DNA from: Acinetobacter bohemicus ANC 3994
GTDB taxonomy: Bacteria; Pseudomonadota; Gammaproteobacteria; Pseudomonadales; Moraxellaceae
DNA: 64,000 nucleotides
NCBI RefSeq assembly: GCF_000367925.1
Contig: NZ_KB849164.1
Location: forward strand, 536,349 to 600,348
Reading direction: 5' to 3'
Shown here: in pieces, positions 52,582-62,911 of the stretch
Layout of the letters: each line of letters opens with the position of its first letter
How positions within the stretch are numbered: position 1 is the first letter of the stretch
Notes under the pieces: model-generated
Told to the model about the DNA's origin: nothing
What the model saw: only the letters and a program-made list of their open reading frames with translations
Databases searched by the model: none
Position numbers and translations under genes: made by a program

Positions 52582-53232
52582 TCATATATTTGTGAATAAC
52601 AGTTTTACAGCAAGTATTATTAATACTGCTCCCATAAATTTCTCAAATTTATTTCCAGCTTTTAAGAATTTATTCCGAACCATTGGCCGAGAAAATAAAA
52701 TAGCAACAACCATGAACCACAATGCATTGACTACACACATCCAAACACCATAAAAAAATTGAAGTTTCATCGGTGTCGTTGGTCGAACCAAGGTCGTAAA
52801 TATGGCCAGAAAAAATAGGGTTGCTTTCGGATTAAGGGCATTCGTCATAAACCCGGTCATAAATGCCTTCCATTTGCTCAAAGCAAGACTGTCTATATTT
52901 TCTGTTGAAGCATCATAATTAAAGGGCTGAGTACGCAATAAACTGCATCCCAAATAGATTAAATACATTGCTCCACAAATTTGTAAAGAAAATAGTAGCC
53001 ATGAACTTTGCTGAATGATGATGCCGACCCCAACAAGGGTATATAAAACATGAATTGAAATCCCTGCGCCTATTCCTATCGCGGTTAGGCATCCAATCAA
53101 ATAGCCATAGCGGACACTGTGCCTTACGGTCACTGCAAAATCTGGACCCGGTAAAAGCACTGCAAGAAAATGAACTAAAGCCAAAGCTAAAAACTCTGAA
53201 CCATATTGCGCCCACATATTATGGATGCTCAT
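52582..53232 (-). CDS. LysE/RhtB-family amino acid exporter
   Basis: 216 aa, about six membrane helices. VHFLAVLLPGPDFAVTVRHS is the conserved first-helix motif and GFMTNALNPKATLFFLAIFT the second. It exports amino acids or analogues; substrate unknown. It overlaps alaX by 14 nt, so both are one unit, divergent from a LysR regulator that probably controls them. Confidence 0.9.
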   Translation of the reverse strand: MSIHNMWAQYGSEFLALALVHFLAVLLPGPDFAVTVRHSVRYGYLIGCLTAIGIGAGISIHVLYTLVGVGIIIQQSSWLLFSLQICGAMYLIYLGCSLLRTQPFNYDASTENIDSLALSKWKAFMTGFMTNALNPKATLFFLAIFTTLVRPTTPMKLQFFYGVWMCVVNALWFMVVAILFSRPMVRNKFLKAGNKFEKFMGAVLIILAVKLLFTNI

Positions 53233-53860
53233 CAGAAATTTTATAGTGAATCGTTAATTTACCTTTCTTCAATTTATATTCGGCAATACTGATTTCAATA
53301 ATTTCAGCTAAAGATTCCACATGGGTTCCACCGCAGGCAAATGCAGGCAGATGCCCAAAATTTATCTCACGGTAACCATTTGCATTTTGTGTAATAAATT
53401 TCTGCAAATTGTCAGAAATATATTGATTGCAGATGGCTTGCAGAGATGCAACATCAATATCTTGAGCAGCTTCCGATTTTATAAACTGCACTTTGGAATC
53501 TTCTGGCCAGTGCTGCGCTTTGATCGGCTCCCAGCCAAAGGCCTGCATTACATGGCCAATTAAATGTCCTGCTGAATGTAAACGGCTAAAATATTGTCTC
53601 TTATCAAGATTGACCTGAGCATAAGCTTTGCCTAAGGGGATTTCTTGGTCGCAGTAATGGATAATTTCTTTATCTTGCATAGCAACATGCTTAACGGTGA
53701 CCGCGTTAATTTTTCCAATATCACTGGGCTGTCCGCCACCCTGAGGATGAAAAGGCGTTGCAGCAAGCTGAACTGCGAAAAGACCCTCTTGAGTTAATTT
53801 GCAGTCTATTACATTTACGTCAGCACAGGTTTTGCCTGACAAATAGAGGGCTTGAGTCAT
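53219..53860 (-). CDS. AlaX-type alanyl-tRNA editing protein
   Basis: 213 aa. FHPQGGGQPSD, the HSAGHLIGH zinc site and CGGTHV complete the editing-domain zinc set of AlaRS/AlaX. It hydrolyses mischarged Ser-/Gly-tRNA(Ala) in trans. Lies 5' of the LysE gene in a two-gene operon. Confidence 0.9.
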   Translation of the reverse strand: MTQALYLSGKTCADVNVIDCKLTQEGLFAVQLAATPFHPQGGGQPSDIGKINAVTVKHVAMQDKEIIHYCDQEIPLGKAYAQVNLDKRQYFSRLHSAGHLIGHVMQAFGWEPIKAQHWPEDSKVQFIKSEAAQDIDVASLQAICNQYISDNLQKFITQNANGYREINFGHLPAFACGGTHVESLAEIIEISIAEYKLKKGKLTIHYKISDEHP

Positions 53861-53948
53861 ATAAATCTCTGAATAAATCGAATAAAAAGATTATATAAAT
53901 GATGCTTGGTAATGATAATCTAGTAAAAAATCAAATCATTTTTGCCTC

Positions 53949-54881
53949 ATGAGCACAAATCAAAGTATTTCATTGCTTCAAGAAATGGCTATTTTTGTCA
54001 AAGTTGTAGAAACAGGCAGCTTTTCAGAAACCGCTCGGCAGCTTGGAAATACGCCATCTGCAATTAGTCGAGCGATATCCCGACTGGAGCGCGCGCTTGG
54101 CACCCGCTTACTGCAAAGAACGACACGGAAATTGCGCCTGAGTGAAAGCGGAACACAGGTTTATGCTTATTGCCTAGAAATGGTGAATGCAGCTCAAGCG
54201 GTTATCGACAATTCGGGCAAGTTTAATTCTGAACCTCATGGCACTGTTCGAATCAGCGTGCCTAAGGCAGTGGGGCATTATTTACTTCACCCACATATTC
54301 CTGAATTTTTAGAACGCTATCCTAAGGTTGATGTCCAAATGTTATTGGAAGATAAACTCATAGATTTTATTGATGATGAAATCGATCTAGCCATACGAAT
54401 TACCAATGAACCATCATTAGGATTAAAGGGCAGAAAACTGATTGAAATTGATCATGTGATTGTAGCGACGGCTGAATATTTAGAAAAACATGGGATGCCT
54501 CGGCAACCTCAGGATTTAAAGGAACATCAATGTATTTATTTGGGGGAACAGGCAAGTGACTCGAAGTGGAAATTTCAAAAAGAGAATAAAACAACCAGTG
54601 TTTCTGTGAAAGGTCGTTATTCAGCTAACCATACAGGCATAAGATTAGATGCAGCGTTAAAGCATATGGGGATTGCCAGTTTGCCGTATTTTGTTGCTCG
54701 GCATGCGTTAGAGACTCAAGCGTTAATTCAAGTATTACCAGACTGGTATTTTAAAACTTACTATAGTGGGGATGCGTGGTTGCTATATCCTCCAACACGC
54801 TATTTGGCGCCTAAAATAGAGGTTTTTATCCATTTTTTAGCAGAAAAATTAAAATTGGAACCCACGTTAAAAAATGAATAA
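53949..54881 (+). CDS. LysR-family transcriptional regulator
   Basis: 310 aa. The N-terminal winged helix (about residues 10-68) contains SFSETARQLGNTPSAISRAI. The C-terminal effector domain (about 95-300) has the AaeR/DsdC-like layout of LysR proteins with VRISVPKAVG. It is divergent from alaX-lysE with 88 bp between and is their likely regulator. Effector unknown. Confidence 0.92.
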   Translation: MSTNQSISLLQEMAIFVKVVETGSFSETARQLGNTPSAISRAISRLERALGTRLLQRTTRKLRLSESGTQVYAYCLEMVNAAQAVIDNSGKFNSEPHGTVRISVPKAVGHYLLHPHIPEFLERYPKVDVQMLLEDKLIDFIDDEIDLAIRITNEPSLGLKGRKLIEIDHVIVATAEYLEKHGMPRQPQDLKEHQCIYLGEQASDSKWKFQKENKTTSVSVKGRYSANHTGIRLDAALKHMGIASLPYFVARHALETQALIQVLPDWYFKTYYSGDAWLLYPPTRYLAPKIEVFIHFLAEKLKLEPTLKNE

Positions 54882-55038
54882 TCCTCTCATATTTAAAAGA
54901 ATGACAGCGCAAAAATTGAAAAATGGAGTTGGAAACCAGTTGGCTTATTGAAATTGAACTGTATGCAGTTGTTCATTATTTTTACGATTAAACAGACTTG
55001 AGGATATTGCATTAAGTAATAGAGTGATATTCTTAAAT

Positions 55039-55057
55039 GAAAATGATTATAATTGCG
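55039..55057. promoter_or_regulatory. Fur box upstream of the TonB receptor
   Basis: GAAAATGATTATAATTGCG matches the 19-bp Fur consensus GATAATGATTATCATTATC at about 14 positions, 26 bp before the start codon. Repression by iron is expected. Confidence 0.7.
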
Positions 55058-55082
55058 TTTAAGTTTTTATCGGTATTGCATC

Positions 55083-57182
55083 ATGCAGTTCAATCTGTCC
55101 TTTTTAGCATTTTCAGTTCTGGCCATTATGGCAACAGCATCTCATGCTCAATCAGAATCCGATTTAGAACAGCCATCAGGCAATCAATTACCAACCATTA
55201 CGACTCAAGCAGAAACCGATGAAAAACCCTATGCGGCTAAAACAGCAAGTGCAGTACTCCGGTCAGATGCCGCTTTATTTGAAACTGCACAATCAATTAG
55301 TGTCATTACAAATCAACAAATAGAACAAAAACAAGCAAGAACAGTTGCGGAAGCTTTAGATGGGGTAGCGGGCGTGACCTCTGGTCAATATGGACGTCGG
55401 GGTTGGGATGACTTTATTATCCGCGGACAAATTTCCAGTTCACAAACCTATATTGATGGATTGCGCGTACAAGCATCAGATAATGTTTTAAGAGCTGAAG
55501 ATATTTCGGGTCTAGAGTCTATTGAAGTTGTGAAAGGTCCAACATCAGTGGGTTTTGGATTGGCATTGCCGGGTGGTTTAGTCAATTTGACCACCAAACG
55601 TCCACAAGCAGAAACGTCTTATAAAGGGGCGTTAAGTTATGGTAGTTATGGTTTAAAAGAAGGAACTTTTGATATTAACTATGCGCCAAACCAAAGTGCA
55701 AAAGGTGCTTTTCGTGTGGTAGGACGGGTGTCTGATCAGGATGATCCAACGGATGATGTGTATTTTAAAAACCAATACATTGCACCATCATACAATTTTG
55801 ATTTAGGCGATAAAGATGATTTATCTGTGATTGCCAGTTATCAACATCGTGAATATATCCGCCAGCAGGGCATTCCATATAGTAAGGGAAGTTATAAAAA
55901 CTATTCATCTAGTTTGTTTTTTGGTGAGCCGAATTATGGCTACGATGTGGATGTTTATCGTATTGGTGCGAATTATGCCCACTATTTTGATAATGACTGG
56001 ACTTTCAAACAAAACCTTGCTGTGACCAAAACCGACACAAAAGGGAATGCAATATTAGCATCTGGTACAAATACTCTACCAACCATTAAACGTGCGATTA
56101 ACAATCAAGATAAACAAGATATTAACTATACTCTGGATAATCATTTACAGCGTAATTTTGATTTTGAAAAGATCAACTATGATGTGATGGTTGGTGTCGA
56201 TATGATGCGAGAACGCAGTGATTATTATCGTCGCACAGATACCATTAATTCGTTTAATGCAGGTAATCCTGTCTATGGGATTACCAGTACCAAACTGGGT
56301 ACTCCAACTCAAGAACTGACCTATAGTCAATATGCTGGTTTATATTTGCGTAATACCATTAAAATTGATGATGATTGGATTATTGGGCTATCCGGTCGTC
56401 ATGATTGGACCCAAGTTGAAATTGATAATGTCTTGAAAAATACGCGCACTAAAAATTCAGACAATGCCTTTACGGGCAGTGCTTCAGTCATGTATCGCAT
56501 CAATGACATGTTTGCACCGTACGTCAGTTATTCTACCTCCTTTATGCCTGTGACGGATGCAGGGGAAAATGGCACATTACTTAATCCAGAAGAAGGTAAA
56601 CAAGCAGAAGTAGGTGTAAAATTTCAGGCTTTGGATCAACGTTTGCAAGGCTATGTTGCCTATTATGATTTAACCCGTAAAAATGTGACTGAGTCAGATA
56701 CTTCTGGAAATTTCTCAATTCAAACGGGTGAGCAAGTCACCAAAGGTTTTGAAGCGGAAATGGCGGCGGCATTAACTGAGCAATGGAATGTAGCGGCAAC
56801 ATATAGTTATATTCCAACTGCAAAAATAACAGAAAGTGTGACTGCCAGTGAGATAGGTAAACGTAGCAATCATGTACCTAAAAATGCCAGTTCATTGTCC
56901 ACCCAATATTATTTTAGCCCTGATCAATTCGGTTGGAATATTGGTGCGGGTATTCGTTATCAAGATTCACGCACAGCACAGCGCAGTACGGATTTTGTCT
57001 ATTTACCTAGTTATACCTTGGTTGATATAAATGCAGGCTATGAAGCAAAGTCTTGGGGCGCGGGTTTAAGTATTAAAAACTTATTTGATAAAGAATATCT
57101 GGCCGGAACCACACCAAATGCGCAATTGGTCAATTGGGGTGATCCAATGACGGTTCGCTTTAATGTGAAGTTTAAATACTAA
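55083..57182 (+). CDS. TonB-dependent siderophore receptor
   Basis: 699 aa from ATG 55083. Signal peptide to ATASHA|QSES, plug domain (about residues 40-190; PQ-like QSISVITNQQIEQKQARTVA and GLESIEVVKGPTSVGFGLAL) and a 22-strand barrel ending in aromatic FKY. It takes up ferric siderophores (FhuA/FpvA/FecA class); the ligand cannot be named. Preceded by a Fur box. A frame extending upstream to 55053 adds no signal-peptide features. Confidence 0.92.
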   Translation: MQFNLSFLAFSVLAIMATASHAQSESDLEQPSGNQLPTITTQAETDEKPYAAKTASAVLRSDAALFETAQSISVITNQQIEQKQARTVAEALDGVAGVTSGQYGRRGWDDFIIRGQISSSQTYIDGLRVQASDNVLRAEDISGLESIEVVKGPTSVGFGLALPGGLVNLTTKRPQAETSYKGALSYGSYGLKEGTFDINYAPNQSAKGAFRVVGRVSDQDDPTDDVYFKNQYIAPSYNFDLGDKDDLSVIASYQHREYIRQQGIPYSKGSYKNYSSSLFFGEPNYGYDVDVYRIGANYAHYFDNDWTFKQNLAVTKTDTKGNAILASGTNTLPTIKRAINNQDKQDINYTLDNHLQRNFDFEKINYDVMVGVDMMRERSDYYRRTDTINSFNAGNPVYGITSTKLGTPTQELTYSQYAGLYLRNTIKIDDDWIIGLSGRHDWTQVEIDNVLKNTRTKNSDNAFTGSASVMYRINDMFAPYVSYSTSFMPVTDAGENGTLLNPEEGKQAEVGVKFQALDQRLQGYVAYYDLTRKNVTESDTSGNFSIQTGEQVTKGFEAEMAAALTEQWNVAATYSYIPTAKITESVTASEIGKRSNHVPKNASSLSTQYYFSPDQFGWNIGAGIRYQDSRTAQRSTDFVYLPSYTLVDINAGYEAKSWGAGLSIKNLFDKEYLAGTTPNAQLVNWGDPMTVRFNVKFKY

Positions 57183-57249
57183 AAACTTAAAACGGTTCGT
57201 TTCTACATATTTAATATGGTTTGATATGGCGCTGTAAAATTTTAATTTT

Positions 57250-57285
57250 GTGGGTATATTTTGAAGATAATGCCCACTTTTTTTT
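57250..57285 (+). terminator. Terminator of the TonB receptor gene
   Basis: Arms GTGGGTAT and ATGCCCAC (one wobble), then eight T. Confidence 0.8.
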
Positions 57286-57485
57286 CAGCTTTTAAAATGC
57301 AAAAAGCATATTCAATTTATGTATCGATGATAGTGCGTTATGTTTGATGTTATTCCTTTGTACAGAAGTAAAAACAAAAGCATTATCTATCACATTCATT
57401 TCTTAGGTTAATGAACTTTCTTATACGATTGATTTAGTAATGCTGGCTGATTGATATAAAAGTTGAAGCTATTAGAAAGATAATA

Positions 57486-57524
57486 ATGATCTGTGAAAAA
57501 CCATAGCGGCTATTCACAGATCAT
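57486..57524 (-). terminator. Inverted repeat behind gabP
   Basis: Perfect 12-bp arms ATGATCTGTGAA and TTCACAGATCAT around 15 nt, 22 bp after the gabP stop. Probable 3' end structure. 57286-57485 shows no gene. Confidence 0.6.
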
Positions 57525-57545
57525 CTTAAGCTGATTTATTACTTG

Positions 57546-59003
57546 TTAACAGTGATGATCAGTAATATTGATTTTGTTTTGTGCAGTTTTATTGTTTTGA
57601 TATTTACCGCCACCCCAATTAAATTTCTGCGCGCAAATTCCTAAGCCCACAATAAATAAGGCAAGAACACTGGTATATGCCACTTCCTTAAGATAAGTCC
57701 CTTCAATCACCATGGTAATTAAGGCGCCAATAATAAAGATGATGACGAGATAAGTCAGCCAAGGAAATAGCCACATTTTAAATGGAATATCGACACCTTC
57801 AGCTTCCAACTTTTTACGCAGCTTCAATTGTGAAATCGCAATGGCAAGGTACACATATAAAGACACCGTACCGGTTGCCAGCATTAATACATCATAAATA
57901 TTCATGCTTTCAGTCGCAGTGAAATATACTGCAACGATTGAAAAAAGACTTGAGAAAATAACACCAACCCATGGGCTGTTATTGCGGTTGGTAAATGCAA
58001 AACTTTTCGGTGCATCGCCACGTTTGGACAGAGAATACATCATGCGTGAACAAGTATAGAGTGCAGAGTTAAAGCAGCTACACACAGACGTTAAGACTAC
58101 AAAATTAACAATATGGCGTGCTTCAGGAATACCTAAGGCTGTAAGGGTAACGCTGTATGTACCCCAAGTTGGGTCTTTTAATAAAGGATTGTTATGCGGA
58201 ATTAAGCAAACAGTAATCAACATTGAGCCGACATAGAATAAAATGATCCGCCAGACAATTGAGTTAGATGCTTTGCGGATTTCTTTAGCGGGATCTTTGG
58301 TTTCAGCGGCTGCAACGGTGACAATTTCTGCCCCCATATAGGCAAACATGACACCCAGTAAGGCGGTAATGACAGAAGAAAAACCATTCGGCATAAATCC
58401 TTCAGCAGTTAAATAAGTGACACCGCCCAGCATAGAGGCATCGCCCCAAGGCCAAAGGTGCATAATGGCTAAACTGCCGACAACCAAGAATAGTACAATG
58501 GCAATAACCTTGATTAAGGCAAACCAGAATTCAAATTCACCATAGTTTTTGACATCGCGTAAATTAATCCAGACCAAAGCTACAATGACGAATAGCATAT
58601 AGCCCCAAATCGGAATAAATGGAAACCAGTTATTTAGAATTTTGCCAGCAACAAAGGCTTCCCAACCCATGAGTAAGGTCCAGAAAGACCAATATAACCA
58701 TCCAATTGAAAATCCAGCCCAACGACCAATTCCGCGGTCTGCATAAGTTGAAAATGAGCCGCTGTCGGGATTGAGTACCGCCATTTCACCCAGCATGCGC
58801 ATGATGAATAGAACCAATAATCCGCCTAGCGTGTATGCGATAAGTGCCGCTGGCCCTGCACTGTAGATAACATTTCCTGAGCCTACAAAGAGCGCACCGC
58901 CAATTACTCCTGCAATGGAAATCATGGTGAGGTGACGTGACTTAAGTCCATTTTTTAAGCCTTGTGATGAATCGGGCTTGGAGGCATGTTGATTTTCAGC
59001 CAT
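57546..59003 (-). CDS. gabP: GABA permease GabP (APC family)
   Basis: 485 aa, 12 membrane helices. LKSRHLTMISIAGVIGGALF and VGSGNVIYSAGPAA are the amino acid permease first-helix motif (GabP has the same IAGVIGA-like block). It imports gamma-aminobutyrate with protons. It sits in a locus with a GabR-like regulator, a porin and gabT, which strengthens the GABA assignment over a general permease. Confidence 0.85.
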   Translation of the reverse strand: MAENQHASKPDSSQGLKNGLKSRHLTMISIAGVIGGALFVGSGNVIYSAGPAALIAYTLGGLLVLFIMRMLGEMAVLNPDSGSFSTYADRGIGRWAGFSIGWLYWSFWTLLMGWEAFVAGKILNNWFPFIPIWGYMLFVIVALVWINLRDVKNYGEFEFWFALIKVIAIVLFLVVGSLAIMHLWPWGDASMLGGVTYLTAEGFMPNGFSSVITALLGVMFAYMGAEIVTVAAAETKDPAKEIRKASNSIVWRIILFYVGSMLITVCLIPHNNPLLKDPTWGTYSVTLTALGIPEARHIVNFVVLTSVCSCFNSALYTCSRMMYSLSKRGDAPKSFAFTNRNNSPWVGVIFSSLFSIVAVYFTATESMNIYDVLMLATGTVSLYVYLAIAISQLKLRKKLEAEGVDIPFKMWLFPWLTYLVIIFIIGALITMVIEGTYLKEVAYTSVLALFIVGLGICAQKFNWGGGKYQNNKTAQNKINITDHHC

Positions 59004-59421
59004 ATTATTTCCCTTAATATCAAGGATATATTTGCAATTGGGAGTTATACCTTTTTCGCACTATCTATCCATTGAAACTGCAACCGAATTATTAAGCACT
59101 TAATTAAGATTAAGTTAACCTGTATAAATCTGATGTTTCTGTAAACAAGTGAAAGATCACACTTTGGCTACAAAACTGTTACATACTGTTTATGTGTGCT
59201 GCTAATTTCTCTTTTTTGTTGGCAGGTGACGAGAGCCATTTTTTATCTATTCAAAGGAGCCAATTGCTTTAAAAATGTGAAAAGTAGAGGAACGAATATT
59301 TACAGAAAAATAAAGACTAAATAAAATGAAAAAGCAATACATAGTTTTGCCAGAGATTTTAAAAACTGACAAAAGTTAAGTTTAATTTAAAAATAAAATT
59401 TTGATGAATCGATGCAATTGA
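59004..59421. other. Gene-free stretch between gabP and gabR-like
   Basis: No ORF. Contains an inverted repeat ACTTAAT/ATTAAGT near 59097-59114 and a possible leftward promoter for gabP (TTGTTT, 16 bp, TATACA around 59120-59150). Otherwise nothing recognised. Confidence 0.35.
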
Positions 59422-60924
59422 TTAATTGAGTGTCGGAATACCAACATCACGTAAGCACTTTAGCAGAATGCCAAAAGCGACCAATATTTCCTGTTCACTG
59501 ACACAGGCGAAACCGAGCAATAGTCCTTTTTGCCGCGTAGAATAGTGTTTTGTATAGTATTGCGATAGCGCTCTGACTTTTACGCCTTGATCGAGTGCAT
59601 TCGATGCAATCAGTACATCATCACTGCTGCTTGGTAATTTTAAAATAAGGTGTAAGCCCGCTGCGGTATTGTATTCGTGCAGAAAATCTTGACCTAAATG
59701 ACGGTGAATTAAATCAATTAAAAATGCATGGCGTTTACTGTAAAGTAAGCGCATACGTCGAATATGTGCTCCATAATGCCCCTCACGGATAAACTCGGCT
59801 AACACTTTCTGATCCAGTAAATGTCCACCTCGATACAGTTCTGATGCCACAATGCGCAGTGGAGAAAACAGTTTTTTCGGCACCACTAAATAGCCAATGC
59901 GCAATGCTGGATAAATGGTTTTGCTGAATGTTCCCATATAAATGACGGGTGAATCAGGTTCCAATCCTTGCAAAGACGGATAGGGTTGACCTGAAAATCT
60001 GAACTCACTGTCATAATCGTCTTCCACAATCCAGCTTTTATGCTGACGGGCAATTGCAATCAGTTGCTTGCGCCGTTCAAGGCTCAAATGTGAACCTAAA
60101 GGATACTGGTGAGATGGTGTGACAAAGATCAGTTTAGGCGGTTTTTTGGGCTCAAGGTCAGGAATAATACCTTCTTGGTCAACAGGTAGCGAACGCAGAT
60201 TTACGCCATTAATGCGTAAAATATTGCGCGCGCCCCAGTAAGCAGGATCTTCGATCCAGACTTCGTCACCGATATCGCTCAAGGTACGTGAAACCAAATC
60301 TATGGCCTGATGCGTGCCTTCGGTAATGATGATTTGATCGGCATCGCATTGTACCGAGCGCGCAATTTTGAGGTATTCCGCCAGTTCTTGGCGCAGTTCC
60401 AAACATCCACCTGCATTGCTGTAAATCAATCGGGTAATTTCTGGTTCACGGCTCAAGCGAGTCTGAATTCGGCTAAAAATATGGTGCGGAAATTCAGTGA
60501 CATCAGGCGCACCGGGTACAAATGCGCCCCATTGATAAGGCGATGCCGCTGAATAGCCGATTAAATACGAACCGCGCTGAGATAAGCTGTAACTTTGCTG
60601 AGATTTTTTTTCTTGAATAGGAATGTTGGTATTTTCTGCTTTGATTAAAAAGGACTCGGGTAATTTCTCTGTGACCCAAGTGCCTTGTCCTGTGCGGGCA
60701 TCGACATAACCTTGTGCCTGCAATTGTTCATAAGCGCTTAATACCGTATTGCGGGAGACTTTGATCTCTTTGGCAAGATCTCTGGATGCGGGTAAACGAG
60801 TTTTGGGTGCCAATACGCCATCAATTATAGCATTACGCAAGCAGCGAAATAATCGCAGCTGCAATGTTCCATCAATATCTTGCTGTAATCGCTGCAGCAA
60901 ATAATCTCCAAGCAAACTACGCAA
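59422..60924 (-). CDS. gabR: MocR/GabR-type regulator: GntR helix-turn-helix fused to PLP aminotransferase fold
   Basis: 500 aa from TTG 60924, which has AGGAG 8 nt upstream; a longer frame to 61074 adds an unlikely cysteine-rich tail. GntR winged helix at about 15-85 (RLPASRDLAKEIKVSRNTVL). Class I aminotransferase-like domain from about 125, with VEDDYDSEFRF and PLP lysine in YMGTFSKTIYPALRIGY. GabR proteins bind PLP and GABA and activate gabT. The neighbouring gabP and gabT and shared DNA motifs support the name. Confidence 0.85.
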   Translation of the reverse strand: MRSLLGDYLLQRLQQDIDGTLQLRLFRCLRNAIIDGVLAPKTRLPASRDLAKEIKVSRNTVLSAYEQLQAQGYVDARTGQGTWVTEKLPESFLIKAENTNIPIQEKKSQQSYSLSQRGSYLIGYSAASPYQWGAFVPGAPDVTEFPHHIFSRIQTRLSREPEITRLIYSNAGGCLELRQELAEYLKIARSVQCDADQIIITEGTHQAIDLVSRTLSDIGDEVWIEDPAYWGARNILRINGVNLRSLPVDQEGIIPDLEPKKPPKLIFVTPSHQYPLGSHLSLERRKQLIAIARQHKSWIVEDDYDSEFRFSGQPYPSLQGLEPDSPVIYMGTFSKTIYPALRIGYLVVPKKLFSPLRIVASELYRGGHLLDQKVLAEFIREGHYGAHIRRMRLLYSKRHAFLIDLIHRHLGQDFLHEYNTAAGLHLILKLPSSSDDVLIASNALDQGVKVRALSQYYTKHYSTRQKGLLLGFACVSEQEILVAFGILLKCLRDVGIPTLN

Positions 60925-60925
60925 T

Positions 60926-60959
60926 TGGCTCTCTCCTACAAATTCAAAGTGGCTCTCGT
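60926..60959. promoter_or_regulatory. Candidate GabR operator at gabR
   Basis: Two direct TGGCTCTC copies (60926 and 60950). The second lies in CAAAGTGGCTCTCGT, identical to 62888-62902 upstream of gabT. They straddle the ribosome-binding site, implying autorepression. Confidence 0.6.
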
Positions 60960-61231
60960 GGGAGCAATGTCGGTACGTGCAAAATAATCTGGTCAGGTGG
61001 TGATTGTAAAGGATCTGGCTCTTGCACGGTTGGCATAAATGCGAGCCTGTAAACGGCAGGCAATATACACACATCTTGGTTAAAGCCCAAGCGAAAAATC
61101 TAAGCTTAATTTTTTAATTTAGACCACGCCGCCTGAAGATATAGATCAATAAATACCGATACGCAGATATAAATTTATACTTTTTGCAGCCGCAAGGAAA
61201 TGCGTCTGCATACAAAAAATAGGATCATGCA

Positions 61232-61387
61232 ATGAACACGATGGTGAAAGGTCTCAGGTATACAAAGCGGGATAGAGCTGCTTGTAATAATGATTTTCAG
61301 CAGCTCGCTAAAGTGGCTTCCCATCTGGGTGAGCCGAGCGCAAGGCTAGATGTTCTTAGCTACCTCAGTCTACATTTTGGCATGTGA
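61232..61387 (+). CDS. Possible 51-aa ORF between gabR-like and porin genes
   Basis: Starts MNTMVKGLRYTKRDRAACNN; AGGA lies 8 nt before the ATG. Contains LGEPSARLDVLSYLSLHF, not recognised. The rest of 61075-61577 shows no gene. Confidence 0.3.
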   Translation: MNTMVKGLRYTKRDRAACNNDFQQLAKVASHLGEPSARLDVLSYLSLHFGM

Positions 61388-61577
61388 GCGCATTCTGATG
61401 GCGCGCAAAGAGCACGGCATTTATTCAGCTTAGTTATTCGGTTTCTTGCAGGATGCAGAATTTGATGAAGCGTGATTTTGGATATCGAATGCCTTCACTG
61501 ATCAAGTTTTGTCAAAAATTTTGCTTTTGCCCGAGATTTGCTTTTGGAATTGATTTTTTCTTTTTGGGATTTTTATT

Positions 61578-62750
61578 ATGTTGCAGCGTTTTCTAGTGAA
61601 ACCATTTTCATTTTGTACCCTTAGCGGTGTCATGGCAATGTCGGCAGCCGTGCAGGCAGATACGCTTTCTTGGGGAGATGCGGAAACAGATTTAGGAAAA
61701 CTGACGGTATCAGGGTGGGTGCGCGCGAATTATCAAGCTAAGGATTATTCGGACAGTGACCATAAATTAAAGTTCAATGCGGCAAAACTTAGTTTGAAAT
61801 ATGATGCCAAGACATTTTTTGGTAATGCTGAATATCGTTGTTATCAAAATGATACTTTGTGTGATTTTTCAACCTTGGTGAATGCCAATTTAGGCTATAA
61901 GCTAAGTGATGACAGCCGCATTACCGTAGGTCTACAGGATATGCCTTTTGGCATCGGCCGCTTTTGGAGCAGCAGTTGGTACGGCAGTTCAATGGACAAT
62001 GCTGGCCTAGAAGATGTACATAATCTGGGCGTCAATTGGCAGCAGCAGTTAGGTGACAATACCAGTTTAAATTTGGCTTATTTTGTCCGCGATGGTGGAA
62101 GTTTTGTGGGGGATGGCAATGCAGCGCGCTATGCAGCGAATTATGTGAAACCTGAAGATGCCACGACCGATGACATTGAAGAAAAAAATATGTGGGTTGC
62201 GCGTATCAGTCAGCAGATTCCGCTACAGGACAGTCCGGTTAAACTTAATGTAGGCGGGTCGTACTGGCATTCAGATTTGGAAAACAGCAATCGTCAAACG
62301 GGGCACCGCAATGCATGGAATATTTTTGGCCGCTTAAACTACCAAAAGGCCAATCTAACTTTGACTGCTGGACAGAATAGGGCAGATACAAAGTCTTTGA
62401 GCAATCCAGATTATGCGACGGTTGGCTCATTTGAATCGAAGTATTTTGTCGCCAACAAAGCCAATTATTATGTGGCGAATGTTGATTATCAAATTAATGA
62501 TTTTTATAAAAATTATGATTTAACTCCTTATGCCAGTTATACCGTATTTGATAAGGATAAATCAGGTTTTGCCACATCGACCCGCAGTATTTTGGGTGCT
62601 CAGCTGGATGTTCAGCAGTTTTCGCTGGCCGCGGAATATATCACTGGCAAAAATGATGTGTTCATTGGCGGTAATGCAGGTTCTTTGGCTGAGGGAGATG
62701 CATCTGGGCATAGCAGACTCTTGAATTTATTGTTTATCTACAATTTTTAA
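61578..62750 (+). CDS. Outer-membrane porin
   Basis: 390 aa. Signal peptide to AAVQA|DTLSW, then alternating beta strands throughout and a C-terminal aromatic (LLFIYNF) for BAM recognition. Family not fixed; possibly a substrate-specific porin for GABA or a related compound, given gabP and gabT next to it. A terminator separates it from gabT. Confidence 0.8.
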   Translation: MLQRFLVKPFSFCTLSGVMAMSAAVQADTLSWGDAETDLGKLTVSGWVRANYQAKDYSDSDHKLKFNAAKLSLKYDAKTFFGNAEYRCYQNDTLCDFSTLVNANLGYKLSDDSRITVGLQDMPFGIGRFWSSSWYGSSMDNAGLEDVHNLGVNWQQQLGDNTSLNLAYFVRDGGSFVGDGNAARYAANYVKPEDATTDDIEEKNMWVARISQQIPLQDSPVKLNVGGSYWHSDLENSNRQTGHRNAWNIFGRLNYQKANLTLTAGQNRADTKSLSNPDYATVGSFESKYFVANKANYYVANVDYQINDFYKNYDLTPYASYTVFDKDKSGFATSTRSILGAQLDVQQFSLAAEYITGKNDVFIGGNAGSLAEGDASGHSRLLNLLFIYNF

Positions 62751-62770
62751 TTATTGCTGCAACTCATCAG

Positions 62771-62801
62771 AATGGCACCTTTGAAAAAAGGCGCCATTTT
62801 T
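62771..62801 (+). terminator. Terminator of the porin gene
   Basis: Arms AATGGCACCTTT and AAAGGCGCCATT (one mismatch) with a GAAA loop, then a T run. Confidence 0.8.
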
Positions 62802-62887
62802 ATGATTTTATTTTAATTATTTGATTTATATATTTAAAAAATTTTTAAATTGCCAGATAAGTATAAATTGGCCCTCTCTATCTTATC

Positions 62888-62911
62888 CAAAGTGGCTCTC
62901 GTCTAGAGCCA
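62888..62911. promoter_or_regulatory. Candidate GabR operator upstream of gabT
   Basis: CAAAGTGGCTCTCGT shared with the gabR start region, extended to an inverted repeat TGGCTCT-CGTCT-AGAGCCA. 107 bp before gabT. Confidence 0.6.
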
